Shown in pieces: positions 46,094 through 55,378 of a DNA stretch of 64,000 nt. The notes under the pieces are model-generated. The model saw only the letters and a list, made by a program, of their open reading frames with translations, ran no database searches and was not told the DNA's origin. Every line of letters begins with the position of its first letter. Position 1 is the first letter of the stretch. A program made the position numbers and the translations under genes. Source of the stretch: Pseudomonas sichuanensis (GTDB taxonomy: Bacteria; Pseudomonadota; Gammaproteobacteria; Pseudomonadales; Pseudomonadaceae); NCBI RefSeq assembly GCF_003231305.1, contig NZ_QKVM01000034.1, positions 1-64,000 on the forward strand, read 5' to 3'.

Positions 46094-46106
46094 CAACGGT
46101 TGTTAT
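46094..46106 (-). promoter_or_regulatory. Regulon motif ATAAC-N4-GTT, site 5
   Basis: On the minus strand: ATAAC-AACC-GTTG. It is 31 bp before the start of the small periplasmic protein gene, so the divergent region 45960-46137 has one site per promoter. Confidence 0.6.
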
Positions 46107-46137
46107 GTTTATGCTGAAGAAGCCCGAGGAGATACCG

Positions 46138-46407
46138 ATGAATGTACTGAAGGTGTTGGCCATCGCATCAGTCCTGAGCCCTGCGCTGCAGGTTGCGCAT
46201 GCGGCGGAATCAGGCAGTTGCGATGCGAAGCTCGCTCAGCTCGACGCCATCGAGCGCAGCGAGGGCGCAGCATTGCAGGGCGGCGTGGCAACGGATATCC
46301 GGCGCTTGGTCGAGCAGGCCAAGGCAGCCAAGGCCAAGGGCGATGGCAAAGCGTGCCTGAGCGCGGCCAGCAGGGCGCTCAGCCTTTACAAGACGGCATC
46401 GAAATAG
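46138..46407 (+). CDS. Small periplasmic protein of unknown function
   Basis: An 89-residue exported protein: signal peptide about residues 1-22 (ending VAHA), then a short helical domain with two Cys residues (GSCDAKLAQLDAIE near the start, GKACLSAASRALSLYK near the end) that could form a disulfide. Not recognised. The ATG at 46138 follows GAGGAGAT; an upstream ATG at 46105 is less well placed and falls on regulon site 5. It is divergent from flavin amine oxidase copy 2 and apparently co-regulated with it. Confidence 0.72.
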   Translation: MNVLKVLAIASVLSPALQVAHAAESGSCDAKLAQLDAIERSEGAALQGGVATDIRRLVEQAKAAKAKGDGKACLSAASRALSLYKTASK

Positions 46408-46439
46408 CGGGGAAGTCAGTACGCGGGTCGTTCGCTGTC

Positions 46440-46462
46440 AGAACAGGCCGAGCGCCTGTTCT
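46440..46462. terminator. Hairpin between convergent genes (terminator-like, no U tract)
   Basis: A perfect 9-bp stem AGAACAGGC / GCCTGTTCT with a 5-base loop, between the small periplasmic protein gene and the convergent TetR gene. No T run follows on either side, so intrinsic termination is uncertain; it may act as an RNA stability element. A second weaker stem AGCCCG / CGGGCT before TTTT lies at 46466-46497. Confidence 0.4.
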
Positions 46463-46485
46463 GCTAGCCCGTCTATTACAGACCT

Positions 46486-47190
46486 TTAGCGGGCTTTTAC
46501 CTTGCTCTTGAGCGGCGCCGGTGCGACCAGGGACGGGGAGATCAGCACGATGAGCGCATCCAGCAGCGCTTGGCCGCGCTCTGCGCTGAAACGCTCCGGT
46601 TCGATGGGCAGCATCATCAGCCAGCCATCGCAGATCGTGCTGATCTGGTCGGCCAGTATCTCGCCAGCAATATCGTTGCGAATCTTGCCCTGGGCCTGGC
46701 CCTTTTCGATCACCAGGGTGAATACCTGGCGGAATCGCGCGTAACGCTGCCTGATGATGTCGGCGAACACCGGCTCATGCCGCGCGTGGGCAAGCAATTG
46801 CAACCAGGACAGCCAGATGGTCGACTCGTCGGAACTGACCCACTGAAGCCATTGGCGCAGCAGGGCGGCGATGTCGATCTGTGCCTGGTTGGACTCCAGC
46901 AGCATGTCGACCTGGTCGAACAGGTTCTGCGCGACCTCGCCGATCATGTCTTCCTTGTTGGCGAAGTAATAGGTCACGGCGCCCGTTGTACAGCCCGCCT
47001 GTTTGGCCACCTTGCGCATGGAGGCACCAGCATAGCCATCCTGAGCGATCACCGTGATTGCCGCTGCCAGCAGTTCTGCCCGTTTAGCATCACGGTCGCC
47101 AACAGGTCTGCCCCGGCGGGCAACGGGCTCTGGCGCGATTTCGCAGTCGCTTGGAATGGCAGCTTTGGAACGGGCTTTGGTATCAGGCAT
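46486..47190 (-). CDS. TetR-family regulator, candidate regulator of the amine regulon
   Basis: A 234-residue TetR protein with a BetI-like DNA-binding domain: RRGRPVGDRDAKRAELLAAA then AGASMRKVAKQAGCTTGAVTYYFANKED (residues about 54-81). The C-terminal domain (residues 90-210) is helical with a hydrophobic pocket and no fixed signature. It lies in the middle of the region carrying seven ATAAC-N4-GTT motifs, between two of the regulated units, and is the only regulator gene between 24 and 49 kb. No copy of the motif was seen at its own promoter. It is probably released by an amine or acyl-CoA intermediate. Confidence 0.88.
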   Translation of the reverse strand: MPDTKARSKAAIPSDCEIAPEPVARRGRPVGDRDAKRAELLAAAITVIAQDGYAGASMRKVAKQAGCTTGAVTYYFANKEDMIGEVAQNLFDQVDMLLESNQAQIDIAALLRQWLQWVSSDESTIWLSWLQLLAHARHEPVFADIIRQRYARFRQVFTLVIEKGQAQGKIRNDIAGEILADQISTICDGWLMMLPIEPERFSAERGQALLDALIVLISPSLVAPAPLKSKVKAR

Positions 47191-47370
47191 GGGCGCTCAA
47201 GAAATGACGAAGTCGGTTGAAAGAACCAGTTCTCTAGAATCGATGCAGGCGAAAAGAGCCTCAGCATAGAGAAGTTGCGCGAAGAAAACATCCAGGCCAG
47301 GCAGGGTGCGGAGCGTTCGCACCCGCCTTGCGAGCTTTGAGGTCAATCGTCGGGGCGCAATATCACGGGG

Positions 47371-47787
47371 TCAGGCAGTGCCGCAACCGGCAACCGCCAC
47401 AGCACGAATTTCGACGCGCAGCGGCTCCAGCGCCAGTTGGGTGATGCCTACTGCCGTCCATGAGGGGTAGCGCGTCGGAAAGTATTCGTCCTTGATTCGC
47501 GAAAAGTCCGCCATGTCGGCTTGCAGGTGAGTGTGGAACGTCGTCAGTTCGACCACATCCGCCAGGCTGGCGCCGGCTGCTTCCAGCACCTGCCTGAGCG
47601 ACTGGAACGCCAGGTGTGACTGTTCGACGATACCGTCTCCAGGCTTCATCTGAGGGTCGATCCCCACTTGCCCCGAAACCCAGATCAAGTCACCCACGCG
47701 GGTGGCCTGGGAGAAGTGGAAGTTGTCGTAGAACGCCTGGGTTTCGGGCGGATTGATGGACTGGCGCTTGAGGCTGTTGGCAATCAT
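47371..47787 (-). CDS. RidA-family enamine/imine deaminase
   Basis: A 138-residue RidA/YjgF-family protein: HFSQATRVGDLIWVSGQVGID, QSLRQVLEAAGASLADVVELTTF, and the conserved Arg in VEIRAVAVAG. The family hydrolyses imines and enamines released by flavin amine oxidases, so it fits a regulon rich in such enzymes. It lies 13 bp downstream of the PhyH gene. The ATG at 47787 gives a full-length family member; the longer open frame upstream overlaps PhyH. Confidence 0.9.
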   Translation of the reverse strand: MIANSLKRQSINPPETQAFYDNFHFSQATRVGDLIWVSGQVGIDPQMKPGDGIVEQSHLAFQSLRQVLEAAGASLADVVELTTFHTHLQADMADFSRIKDEYFPTRYPSWTAVGITQLALEPLRVEIRAVAVAGCGTA

Positions 47788-47800
47788 TAGCGTGCTCCAG

Positions 47801-48634
47801 TCAAACGACTTGGCGGAAGGTCGGGTGGCGGAAGGGGGCTCCGGCCGTGAGTTGCTCGAGTTCCTTGGTGAACAGCACACCCTGCTGCGGATAGCCGGCA
47901 TCGCTGTGTGCCGGCAGCGGGCTGAAGGTGGCGTCGTCACCAAAGAAGCGGAACACGAAGGTCCGCCGGCGAGGGAAGTCGGCATCGACCGCCGCGCCAC
48001 CGTGCAGGGAGCCGGGGTGCAGGAGCACCACGTCGCCAGGCTCGGTGGCCCAGGAAAGGATGTCGTAGGCCTGTGGGTTCGACTGACGCTCGGCTTCGAT
48101 GTCCGGCAAGCGGGGCAGGGCACCGTTGCCGTGCAGTGGCTGGGTCGGGTCATCGGGGTTGGTAAAGGTGGTGCCATCGTAGCGCGGCCCGCGGTGTGAA
48201 CCGCGGATGATCTCCAGCGCGTTGCGCTTGGGCACGGCATCGAAACTGACCCAGGCATTGCCCCAGTGGTTGCCTGCCCAGGGCAGGTAGGAGGTGTCCT
48301 GGTGCCAGAGCGTTCTGCAGCCCTGGCCGCCGGCTTTGAGAAACACCTCCTCGGCGAAGTACCAGACGTTTTTCGAACCCCACACCCTGGCGAACAGCTC
48401 GCCGAATGGCAGGCTGGCCACCAGTGCTTCCAGGCGGCGTTTGGCCAGTGGATTGGCATTGTCGACGTGGGATTGCTGGGTGGTTCCGGCAAACATCCGG
48501 GTGGCATGGGGGCCATGGTTGAGCACTGACCAGTCGTAAGCCTCCTGGCAGCGGGCCAGCTGCTCCTGGTTCAACAGGCCCTTGACCAGCACTGCACCCT
48601 GTTCATGAAACGCCTTGCTTAGCGAGTCTTGCAT
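47801..48634 (-). CDS. Phytanoyl-CoA dioxygenase (PhyH) family Fe/2-oxoglutarate oxygenase
   Basis: A 277-residue PhyH-family protein. The metal site HxD is in LWHQDTSY (middle of the protein), the distal His in LLHPGSLHGG, and a 2-oxoglutarate-binding Arg in the following RRRTFVFRFFGDD. It should hydroxylate an alkyl chain or a carbon next to a functional group with 2-oxoglutarate and oxygen. The ATG at 48634 is chosen on length; an upstream start at 48700 would overlap regulon site 6. In operon with RidA. Confidence 0.9.
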   Translation of the reverse strand: MQDSLSKAFHEQGAVLVKGLLNQEQLARCQEAYDWSVLNHGPHATRMFAGTTQQSHVDNANPLAKRRLEALVASLPFGELFARVWGSKNVWYFAEEVFLKAGGQGCRTLWHQDTSYLPWAGNHWGNAWVSFDAVPKRNALEIIRGSHRGPRYDGTTFTNPDDPTQPLHGNGALPRLPDIEAERQSNPQAYDILSWATEPGDVVLLHPGSLHGGAAVDADFPRRRTFVFRFFGDDATFSPLPAHSDAGYPQQGVLFTKELEQLTAGAPFRHPTFRQVV

Positions 48635-48695
48635 GGATGTTCTCCCGGTATGTGTTGCACAAGTAGCCAGGAGCCTAGCAAGCAGTCTGTATTGG

Positions 48696-48710
48696 CGCAA
48701 CGATCGTTAT
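48696..48710 (-). promoter_or_regulatory. Regulon motif ATAAC-N4-GTT, site 6
   Basis: On the minus strand: ATAAC-GATC-GTTGCG, about 60 bp upstream of the PhyH start. The core AACGATCGTT is a perfect palindrome. Confidence 0.7.
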
Positions 48711-48800
48711 TAAAATTGATTTCAGCAGCCAGGGCACTCGAGAACTTGGCGTTTCGCGCCAGGAAACAGCCAAGTCATGGATGCTCGGGCGCGGCAAAGG

Positions 48801-49091
48801 CTACCTGGACATCCACTCGATCACCGCCAGGTAGTCTTCAGGTGTGCAGTCCATGCACAAACCACGGGCCGGCATGGCATTGAAGCCTTCGGTCACATGC
48901 TTGACCAACGTCTCCTTGCCTTGCGCCAAGCGGGGCCTCCAGGCCTCGGTATCGCCTTTGCTCGGGGCCATCGGCAGTTGCCCGTTATGGCACATCTGGC
49001 AAGTACGGTTGAACACTGTCGCAGGATCCTGTGCCGCGTGAGCCTGGCTCGCGAAGGCCAGGCAGATCGCCATTGTCAGCATGCTTCTCAT
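48801..49091 (-). CDS. Mono-heme cytochrome c (c5-like)
   Basis: A 96-residue exported cytochrome: signal peptide about residues 1-20 (ending AHAA), heme motif CQMCH (31-35), and a likely axial Met in GFNAMPARG. CMDC near the C-terminus is typical of c5-type proteins. The ATG at 49091 has AGGA at the right spacing; ATG 49103, four codons earlier, lacks a site. It is probably the soluble carrier between the di-heme cytochromes and an oxidase. Site 7 lies 29 bp upstream. Confidence 0.88.
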   Translation of the reverse strand: MRSMLTMAICLAFASQAHAAQDPATVFNRTCQMCHNGQLPMAPSKGDTEAWRPRLAQGKETLVKHVTEGFNAMPARGLCMDCTPEDYLAVIEWMSR

Positions 49092-49119
49092 CACTATCCT
49101 CATCAGGTGTTGTTTTTAG

Positions 49120-49133
49120 ATAACTGATGTTAT
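49120..49133 (+). promoter_or_regulatory. Regulon motif ATAAC-N4-GTT, site 7
   Basis: ATAAC-TGAT-GTTAT: both arms complete, giving a perfect 5-bp inverted repeat. It lies 29 bp upstream of the mono-heme cytochrome c start, in the region it shares with the divergent chemoreceptor gene. Confidence 0.68.
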
Positions 49134-49237
49134 TTTAACTTTGGCCATGGCTGTCTGCGTCAAAACGCCGCAGCCATGACGCGAATAGATGAGTGGTGTC
49201 ACGCAGAGGGGCAGATGCCTGTTTTCTGGTGTGATCT

Positions 49238-51391
49238 ATGAAGCTTTTGCGCCTGTCAGGCCAGCAGACTCAAAACCAACCCATAACAAGAACGTTGCCC
49301 GCGGGCGTCGCCCGTGTGATGGAGGTTTTCGATGCGTCGATCCCAGTCGGCTTATCCGCTCGCAAGCGCTGCAGCGGGTGCAGCTTGAAGGCTCTGGTTG
49401 GTTTCATCCGTGACCTGAGCGTTCGGAAAAAAATGCTCGCAGGCTTTGGCCTGACCCTCTCGATCACCTTCAGCGTTGTCTGGGCAAGCCTCTCGGCGCT
49501 CGATACGACGCTGCAGCGGTTCCAGGACCTGCTTGAGGTCAACGCCATCAACCTGGGGCTCAAGGAGGCGCAGCTGTTCGAGAAGGAGTTCATCATGAAG
49601 GGCGATGGCAAGTACCTTGACCAGGCCTTGGCCCTGGTCGATGAGGTGCAGGCCAGGGCTGCACGCTGCGAAGGGCGCCTGCAGCTTGCGCAAAACAAGG
49701 CACTCATGCGCAAGGTCCAGAGCGAAGTTGCCAGCTACCGTGACAAGCTGGTCGGGCTGGGGCGCGCCATCATGGCCAGCGCCACTGCCCAGGGCGCCAT
49801 GGATGAGTCGTCGCGCAAGGCATTCGAGGAGTTCGACCGACTGGATGAGCTGCTCAATAGCGCAGCAGCCAATCGGGTCGCAATGTCCGGTGATCCCATG
49901 GTCATGCGCCTGTTCGAGGACTCCGGCCAGGCGAATGAAATGGCAATGGAGCTGCATGAGGCAAGGCGTTCCAGTACTCACTACCTCACGCAGCGATCGC
50001 CTGCCGATGCCGAGCAGGTCCAGGAATTCTTCTCGATGCTCAAATTCAAAGGGGCGCAGTTGTCTGCGGGGCTCGAAGATCCCCAGGCGCGTGCCAGCGT
50101 CGAGCACGCCCTTGGCCAGTTGGCCGACTACAGCCTGCAATTCAAGGCGCTGCGCGAAAGCCTGGACGCGCGCGACTCGACCCAGCAGGCGATGGTCGAA
50201 CGAGCCCAGCAAGTGGTGGCATCATCCGAGGCGTCGTCGGCGTTGGAGTTGCAGTCGCTGCAAAAAGAAGCGGGCGAAGCCAGGGCGCTGATCATTGGCG
50301 CAGCCATTGTCGCCTTGCTGGTCGGCCTGGCCGGTGCGCTGACGGTGACTCAGTCAATCGTGGGCCCGCTGCAACGGTTGGTCGGAGTAGCCCGCAAGGT
50401 GGCGGCAGGCGACCTGACCGAAGACCTTCACGGCGAGCGCGGCGATGAACTGGGGCTGCTGATGCACGCTGTGCAGGACATGACCCTGAGCCTGCGCCAG
50501 TTGATTGGCCGGCTGGGAGGCGGGATCGTGCAGATTGCCAGCGCCGCCCAGGGGCTTTCCGGCGTCACCCGCACCACCAGCCAGGGCGCGAAATCCCAGT
50601 GCCTGGAGATCGAACAGGCCGTGCTGGCAATGTCCGAGATGGTGATCAGTGTGCAGCATGTGGCGCGCAACGCTGACGGCGCCGCCGGATCGGCGCGCCA
50701 TGCCGACGAGCAGGCGCGGGCAGGTGGCCTGACAGTGCAGCAGGCGATTGCGCACACCGAGCATCTGGCGCTGGCGGTTGAACAGTCTGCCGAGTCGATT
50801 GGCCGGCTCAAGGATGAAAGCGCCAACATCGGTACGGTGCTCGACGTCATCAAGGGGATTGCCGAGCAGACCAATCTGCTGGCGCTCAATGCAGCCATCG
50901 AAGCGGCCAGGGCCGGCGAGGGGGGCCGCGGATTTGCCGTGGTTGCCGAAGAGGTGCGTGCACTGGCCCGGCGCACCCAACAGTCCACCGAGCAGATCCA
51001 ACAGTTGATTCGCACCCTGCAGGAGGGCGCGCAGCATGCGGTCGCGCAAATGGAAGAAAGTCGCGTCATGGCCGGCGACACCGTCCAAGCCGCCCGCCAG
51101 GCCGGTCTTTCATTCGCGGCAATCGACCAATCGATATCGCATATCCAGCAGCTCAATCATCAGATCGCCATCACGGCGGAACAGCAAAGCACGGTGGCGC
51201 AGCAGGTAAACCGAAGTGTTGCCAGCATCCGCGATGTCGCTGAGCAGTCCGCAGCCGCCAGCGAGGAGGTTTCAGCGGCCAGCGCTGACCTTGCCCAGCT
51301 GGGAGGTGAGATGAAACTGTTGGTGGGCCGCTTCGACCTGACCGATAAAGAACGTGTGATCCAGGCGAGCAACCCTCGGCATGTTCAGTGA
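49238..51391 (+). CDS. Methyl-accepting chemotaxis protein
   Basis: A chemoreceptor with up to 717 residues. TM1 is about residues 67-87 of this frame (MLAGFGLTLSITFSVVWASL), followed by a long helical periplasmic domain (about 250 residues, resembling the helical bimodular type), TM2 (ALIIGAAIVALLVGLAGALTV), HAMP, and the signalling tip EQTNLLALNAAIEAARAGE. No CheR-tether pentapeptide at the C-terminus. The start is uncertain: no good ribosome site precedes 49238; chemoreceptors usually begin about 10-15 residues before TM1, favouring ATG 49319 or TTG 49385. It lies beside the amine regulon, so its ligand may be the same substrate. Confidence 0.88.
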   Translation: MKLLRLSGQQTQNQPITRTLPAGVARVMEVFDASIPVGLSARKRCSGCSLKALVGFIRDLSVRKKMLAGFGLTLSITFSVVWASLSALDTTLQRFQDLLEVNAINLGLKEAQLFEKEFIMKGDGKYLDQALALVDEVQARAARCEGRLQLAQNKALMRKVQSEVASYRDKLVGLGRAIMASATAQGAMDESSRKAFEEFDRLDELLNSAAANRVAMSGDPMVMRLFEDSGQANEMAMELHEARRSSTHYLTQRSPADAEQVQEFFSMLKFKGAQLSAGLEDPQARASVEHALGQLADYSLQFKALRESLDARDSTQQAMVERAQQVVASSEASSALELQSLQKEAGEARALIIGAAIVALLVGLAGALTVTQSIVGPLQRLVGVARKVAAGDLTEDLHGERGDELGLLMHAVQDMTLSLRQLIGRLGGGIVQIASAAQGLSGVTRTTSQGAKSQCLEIEQAVLAMSEMVISVQHVARNADGAAGSARHADEQARAGGLTVQQAIAHTEHLALAVEQSAESIGRLKDESANIGTVLDVIKGIAEQTNLLALNAAIEAARAGEGGRGFAVVAEEVRALARRTQQSTEQIQQLIRTLQEGAQHAVAQMEESRVMAGDTVQAARQAGLSFAAIDQSISHIQQLNHQIAITAEQQSTVAQQVNRSVASIRDVAEQSAAASEEVSAASADLAQLGGEMKLLVGRFDLTDKERVIQASNPRHVQ

Positions 51392-51431
51392 CGCCTGCCG
51401 GTGCGAAGCGCTGATGACTGCTGGGCTGTTT

Positions 51432-52346
51432 TCAGCCCAGCCCAGGCTGATGCATGCAGGCATTCAGGTCTTCGAGAAACGCCTGCAGGATCGGCGGTGG
51501 CGATACCCCGCGGCGGGTGATGACGTCGAACGGTGAAGTCAGGTCCAGGCTGCTGGCGCCCAGGCGGCGCATGTCGCCGGTCTTCACCCACTGCTCGGCG
51601 AAGTGCACCGGCAAGAAGCCGATGTAGGCGCCGGAAATGATCAGGATCGCCGCCGCCTCGATGTTCTCCACGGTGGCGGCGGCCTTGCTCACGCCCAGCT
51701 GCTCCAGGTCGTACTGCTGCATGTAACCGCGCACGACGATATGGCAGCCGCGCACCTCTTCCAGCAGGCGGCCATTGCTTGCCTTGCTCGCATACAGCGG
51801 GTGGCGCCGGCCACAGTACAGGCCCAGGGCTTCGTCATACAGCGGCAGGTAGGACAGCCCCGGCACCCGCAGGGGGAAATGACCGATGGCCAGGTGCAGA
51901 CGGCTGTCCAGCACCCGCTCTTCCAGCTCCGCCGGGGCGCCGATGTAGATGTGCAGGTGGGCATCGTGCCCGCGCGAGACGAAGCGCTGGGTGGTGCGCG
52001 GCAGCGGCGAGGCGGCGTCGGTCAGGGTCGAGTCGATGATGCCCAGGTTGAGCTTGCCGCTGATGTGCTGCTTGAGCACGTCGGCGTCCAGGCAGAAGCT
52101 CTCCACGGCTCTGAGCAGACGCAGGGTGGCCTCATGGATGGCCACCCCTTGCTCGGTCAGGCGAAAGCCGCTGCGCCCGCGCTGGCAGAGCTTGACCCCC
52201 AGGCGGGTTTCCAGGTGGGTCATCTGTTCGCTGATGGTCGACTGGCCGGCGTTCAGCGCGGCCTGGGCGGCGGAAAAACCGCCGCACCTGACGATGGTGG
52301 TGAATACCCTGAGAAGCTTCAGATCGACATCGTGGAGCTGGATCAC
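51432..52346 (-). CDS. LysR-type regulator of the ureohydrolase cluster
   Basis: A 304-residue LysR regulator: DVDLKLLRVFTTIVRCGGFSAAQAALNAGQSTISEQMTHLE holds the winged HTH (residues about 7-47), and the effector domain begins near KLNLGIIDSTLTD. It is divergent from the ureohydrolase gene with 264 bp between them and most likely controls that cluster. A hairpin (CTGGGCTG / CAGCCCAG, 51421-51440) at its 3' end may separate it from the convergent chemoreceptor gene. Confidence 0.9.
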   Translation of the reverse strand: MIQLHDVDLKLLRVFTTIVRCGGFSAAQAALNAGQSTISEQMTHLETRLGVKLCQRGRSGFRLTEQGVAIHEATLRLLRAVESFCLDADVLKQHISGKLNLGIIDSTLTDAASPLPRTTQRFVSRGHDAHLHIYIGAPAELEERVLDSRLHLAIGHFPLRVPGLSYLPLYDEALGLYCGRRHPLYASKASNGRLLEEVRGCHIVVRGYMQQYDLEQLGVSKAAATVENIEAAAILIISGAYIGFLPVHFAEQWVKTGDMRRLGASSLDLTSPFDVITRRGVSPPPILQAFLEDLNACMHQPGLG

Positions 52347-52610
52347 CCTGGCCTCCTGGGCGGTTGCTCACATCGCCAAGGCTGATATGAGTGTCCGCGC
52401 ACTGTTTTTTCCGAAGCTAACCATGCGCGGCGGATCGCCGCAATGCCTGGGGCGTCTGGCGTCCATCTGCCGGCAGATACTTCGGCTGTGGCGATGTATG
52501 CATCTGCACTTGCGCATTTTTCCAGGTTCAACCCGGCGCCATAGTGGCTGCAACGGCGCTGCCCCGGCACGCCGTCTCCTGACCAGAACAATAAGTGGAG
52601 AAACCCGCAC

Positions 52611-53582
52611 ATGGCTAAGCACGGTTATGAATCCGGCCGCCTGAACCTGCCCTTCGTGGGCCATTGCACCTTCGCCAAGGCGCCCATCTGCACCGACTGG
52701 GCGGCCATCGATGCCGATGTGGCCATCCTTGGCGCACCCAACGACATGGGCACCCAATGGCGCTCCGGCGCACGCTTCGGGCCGCGCGGCATCCGTGAGG
52801 CATCGACGCTGTTCTCGTTCGGCCATTCCGGCGCCTACGACTTCGAAGACGACGCCACCTACCTCACCGAAGACCAGCTGCGCATGGTCGATGTCGGCGA
52901 TGCCGATATCGTCCACACCGACATGGCCAGCAGCAACGCCAACATCGAGTCGGCCGTGCGCCAGATCCTCGCGGCCGGTGCCATGCCCGTGGTGCTGGGC
53001 GGCGACCACTCGATCCACGCGCCGGTGATCAAGGCCTTCGAAGGCCGCGGGCCTATCCACATCGTGCACTTCGACGCCCACCTGGACTTCGTCGACGAAC
53101 GCCACGGCGTGCGCTACGGCCACGGCAGCCCGCTGCGCCGCGCCTCGGAGCTGGACCACATCGTCGGCATGACCCAGCTGGGCATCCGCAACGTGTCGTC
53201 CTCCAACCGCGACGACTACGACGCCGCCCGCGAGGCCGGCTCGCAGATCCTCTCGGTGCGCGATGTGCGTCGCCTGGGCTGCGAAGGCGTGCTGGCGAAG
53301 ATCCCCGAAGGCCGCGACTACTACATCACCATCGACATCGACGGTTTCGACCCGTCCATCGCCCCGGGCACCGGCACCCCCAGCCATGGCGGCTTCCAGT
53401 ACTACGAAGTGCTGGAAATCATCCAGGCCCTGGCCCGGCGCAGCCAGGGGCGCATCGTCGGCATGGACCTGGTGGAAGTGGCCCCGGCGTACGATCCGGC
53501 CGGCGTCACCTCGATCCTCGCCGCGCAATTGCTGATGAACAGCCTCGGCTTCATCTTCCACGCCCGCGCCAAGGCGCGCTGA
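52611..53582 (+). CDS. Agmatinase/guanidino-acid ureohydrolase family protein
   Basis: A 323-residue ureohydrolase with the binuclear manganese site: GGDHSI, HFDAHLDF and TIDIDGFDPSIAPGTGTP (each positioned as in SpeB, between residues 120 and 255). It removes urea from a guanidino compound. It does not look specially close to GbuA as I remember that sequence, so I do not name the substrate. Followed after 15 bp by an aldehyde dehydrogenase, and further on by an NCS1 permease and a GMC alcohol dehydrogenase. This context suggests a guanidino alcohol, aldehyde or acid as substrate. Confidence 0.85.
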   Translation: MAKHGYESGRLNLPFVGHCTFAKAPICTDWAAIDADVAILGAPNDMGTQWRSGARFGPRGIREASTLFSFGHSGAYDFEDDATYLTEDQLRMVDVGDADIVHTDMASSNANIESAVRQILAAGAMPVVLGGDHSIHAPVIKAFEGRGPIHIVHFDAHLDFVDERHGVRYGHGSPLRRASELDHIVGMTQLGIRNVSSSNRDDYDAAREAGSQILSVRDVRRLGCEGVLAKIPEGRDYYITIDIDGFDPSIAPGTGTPSHGGFQYYEVLEIIQALARRSQGRIVGMDLVEVAPAYDPAGVTSILAAQLLMNSLGFIFHARAKAR

Positions 53583-53597
53583 CCCGGAGCTTCGACA

Positions 53598-55106
<1,509 letters not shown>

Positions 55107-55198
55107 GGTAGCAAGGCCGGCCTGCGTCGCCTGGCGTGCGACGCAGGTTCATCAACGCATCGAATTTCAACAATAAGAACAAGTCGAGGTGATGCCCA

Positions 55199-55378
55199 AT
55201 GAACAGCCAAGTGGATGTCGAGCGTGCGCAAGACCTGGAACGGCGCCTGCGCGCCTATGAAGAACTGGAGGGCAGGGCGCAGTGGCCGGGCGCATTGACC
55301 GCCCGTGACGTGATTGCCCTGGCCCTGCTGACGCTGGTGATGGTCGCCGGCGCCTACCTGCTCGGAGGCCAGCCATGA
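55199..55378 (+). CDS. 59-residue single-helix membrane protein
   Basis: A 59-residue protein: a charged amphipathic N-terminal half (VERAQDLERRLRAYEEL) and one C-terminal transmembrane helix (VIALALLTLVMVAGAYLLGG, residues 38-57). GAGGTG precedes the ATG and the stop overlaps the NCS1 permease ATG (ATGA), so it is almost certainly translated with it. Not recognised. It resembles small transporter-associated subunits in size and position. Confidence 0.7.
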   Translation: MNSQVDVERAQDLERRLRAYEELEGRAQWPGALTARDVIALALLTLVMVAGAYLLGGQP

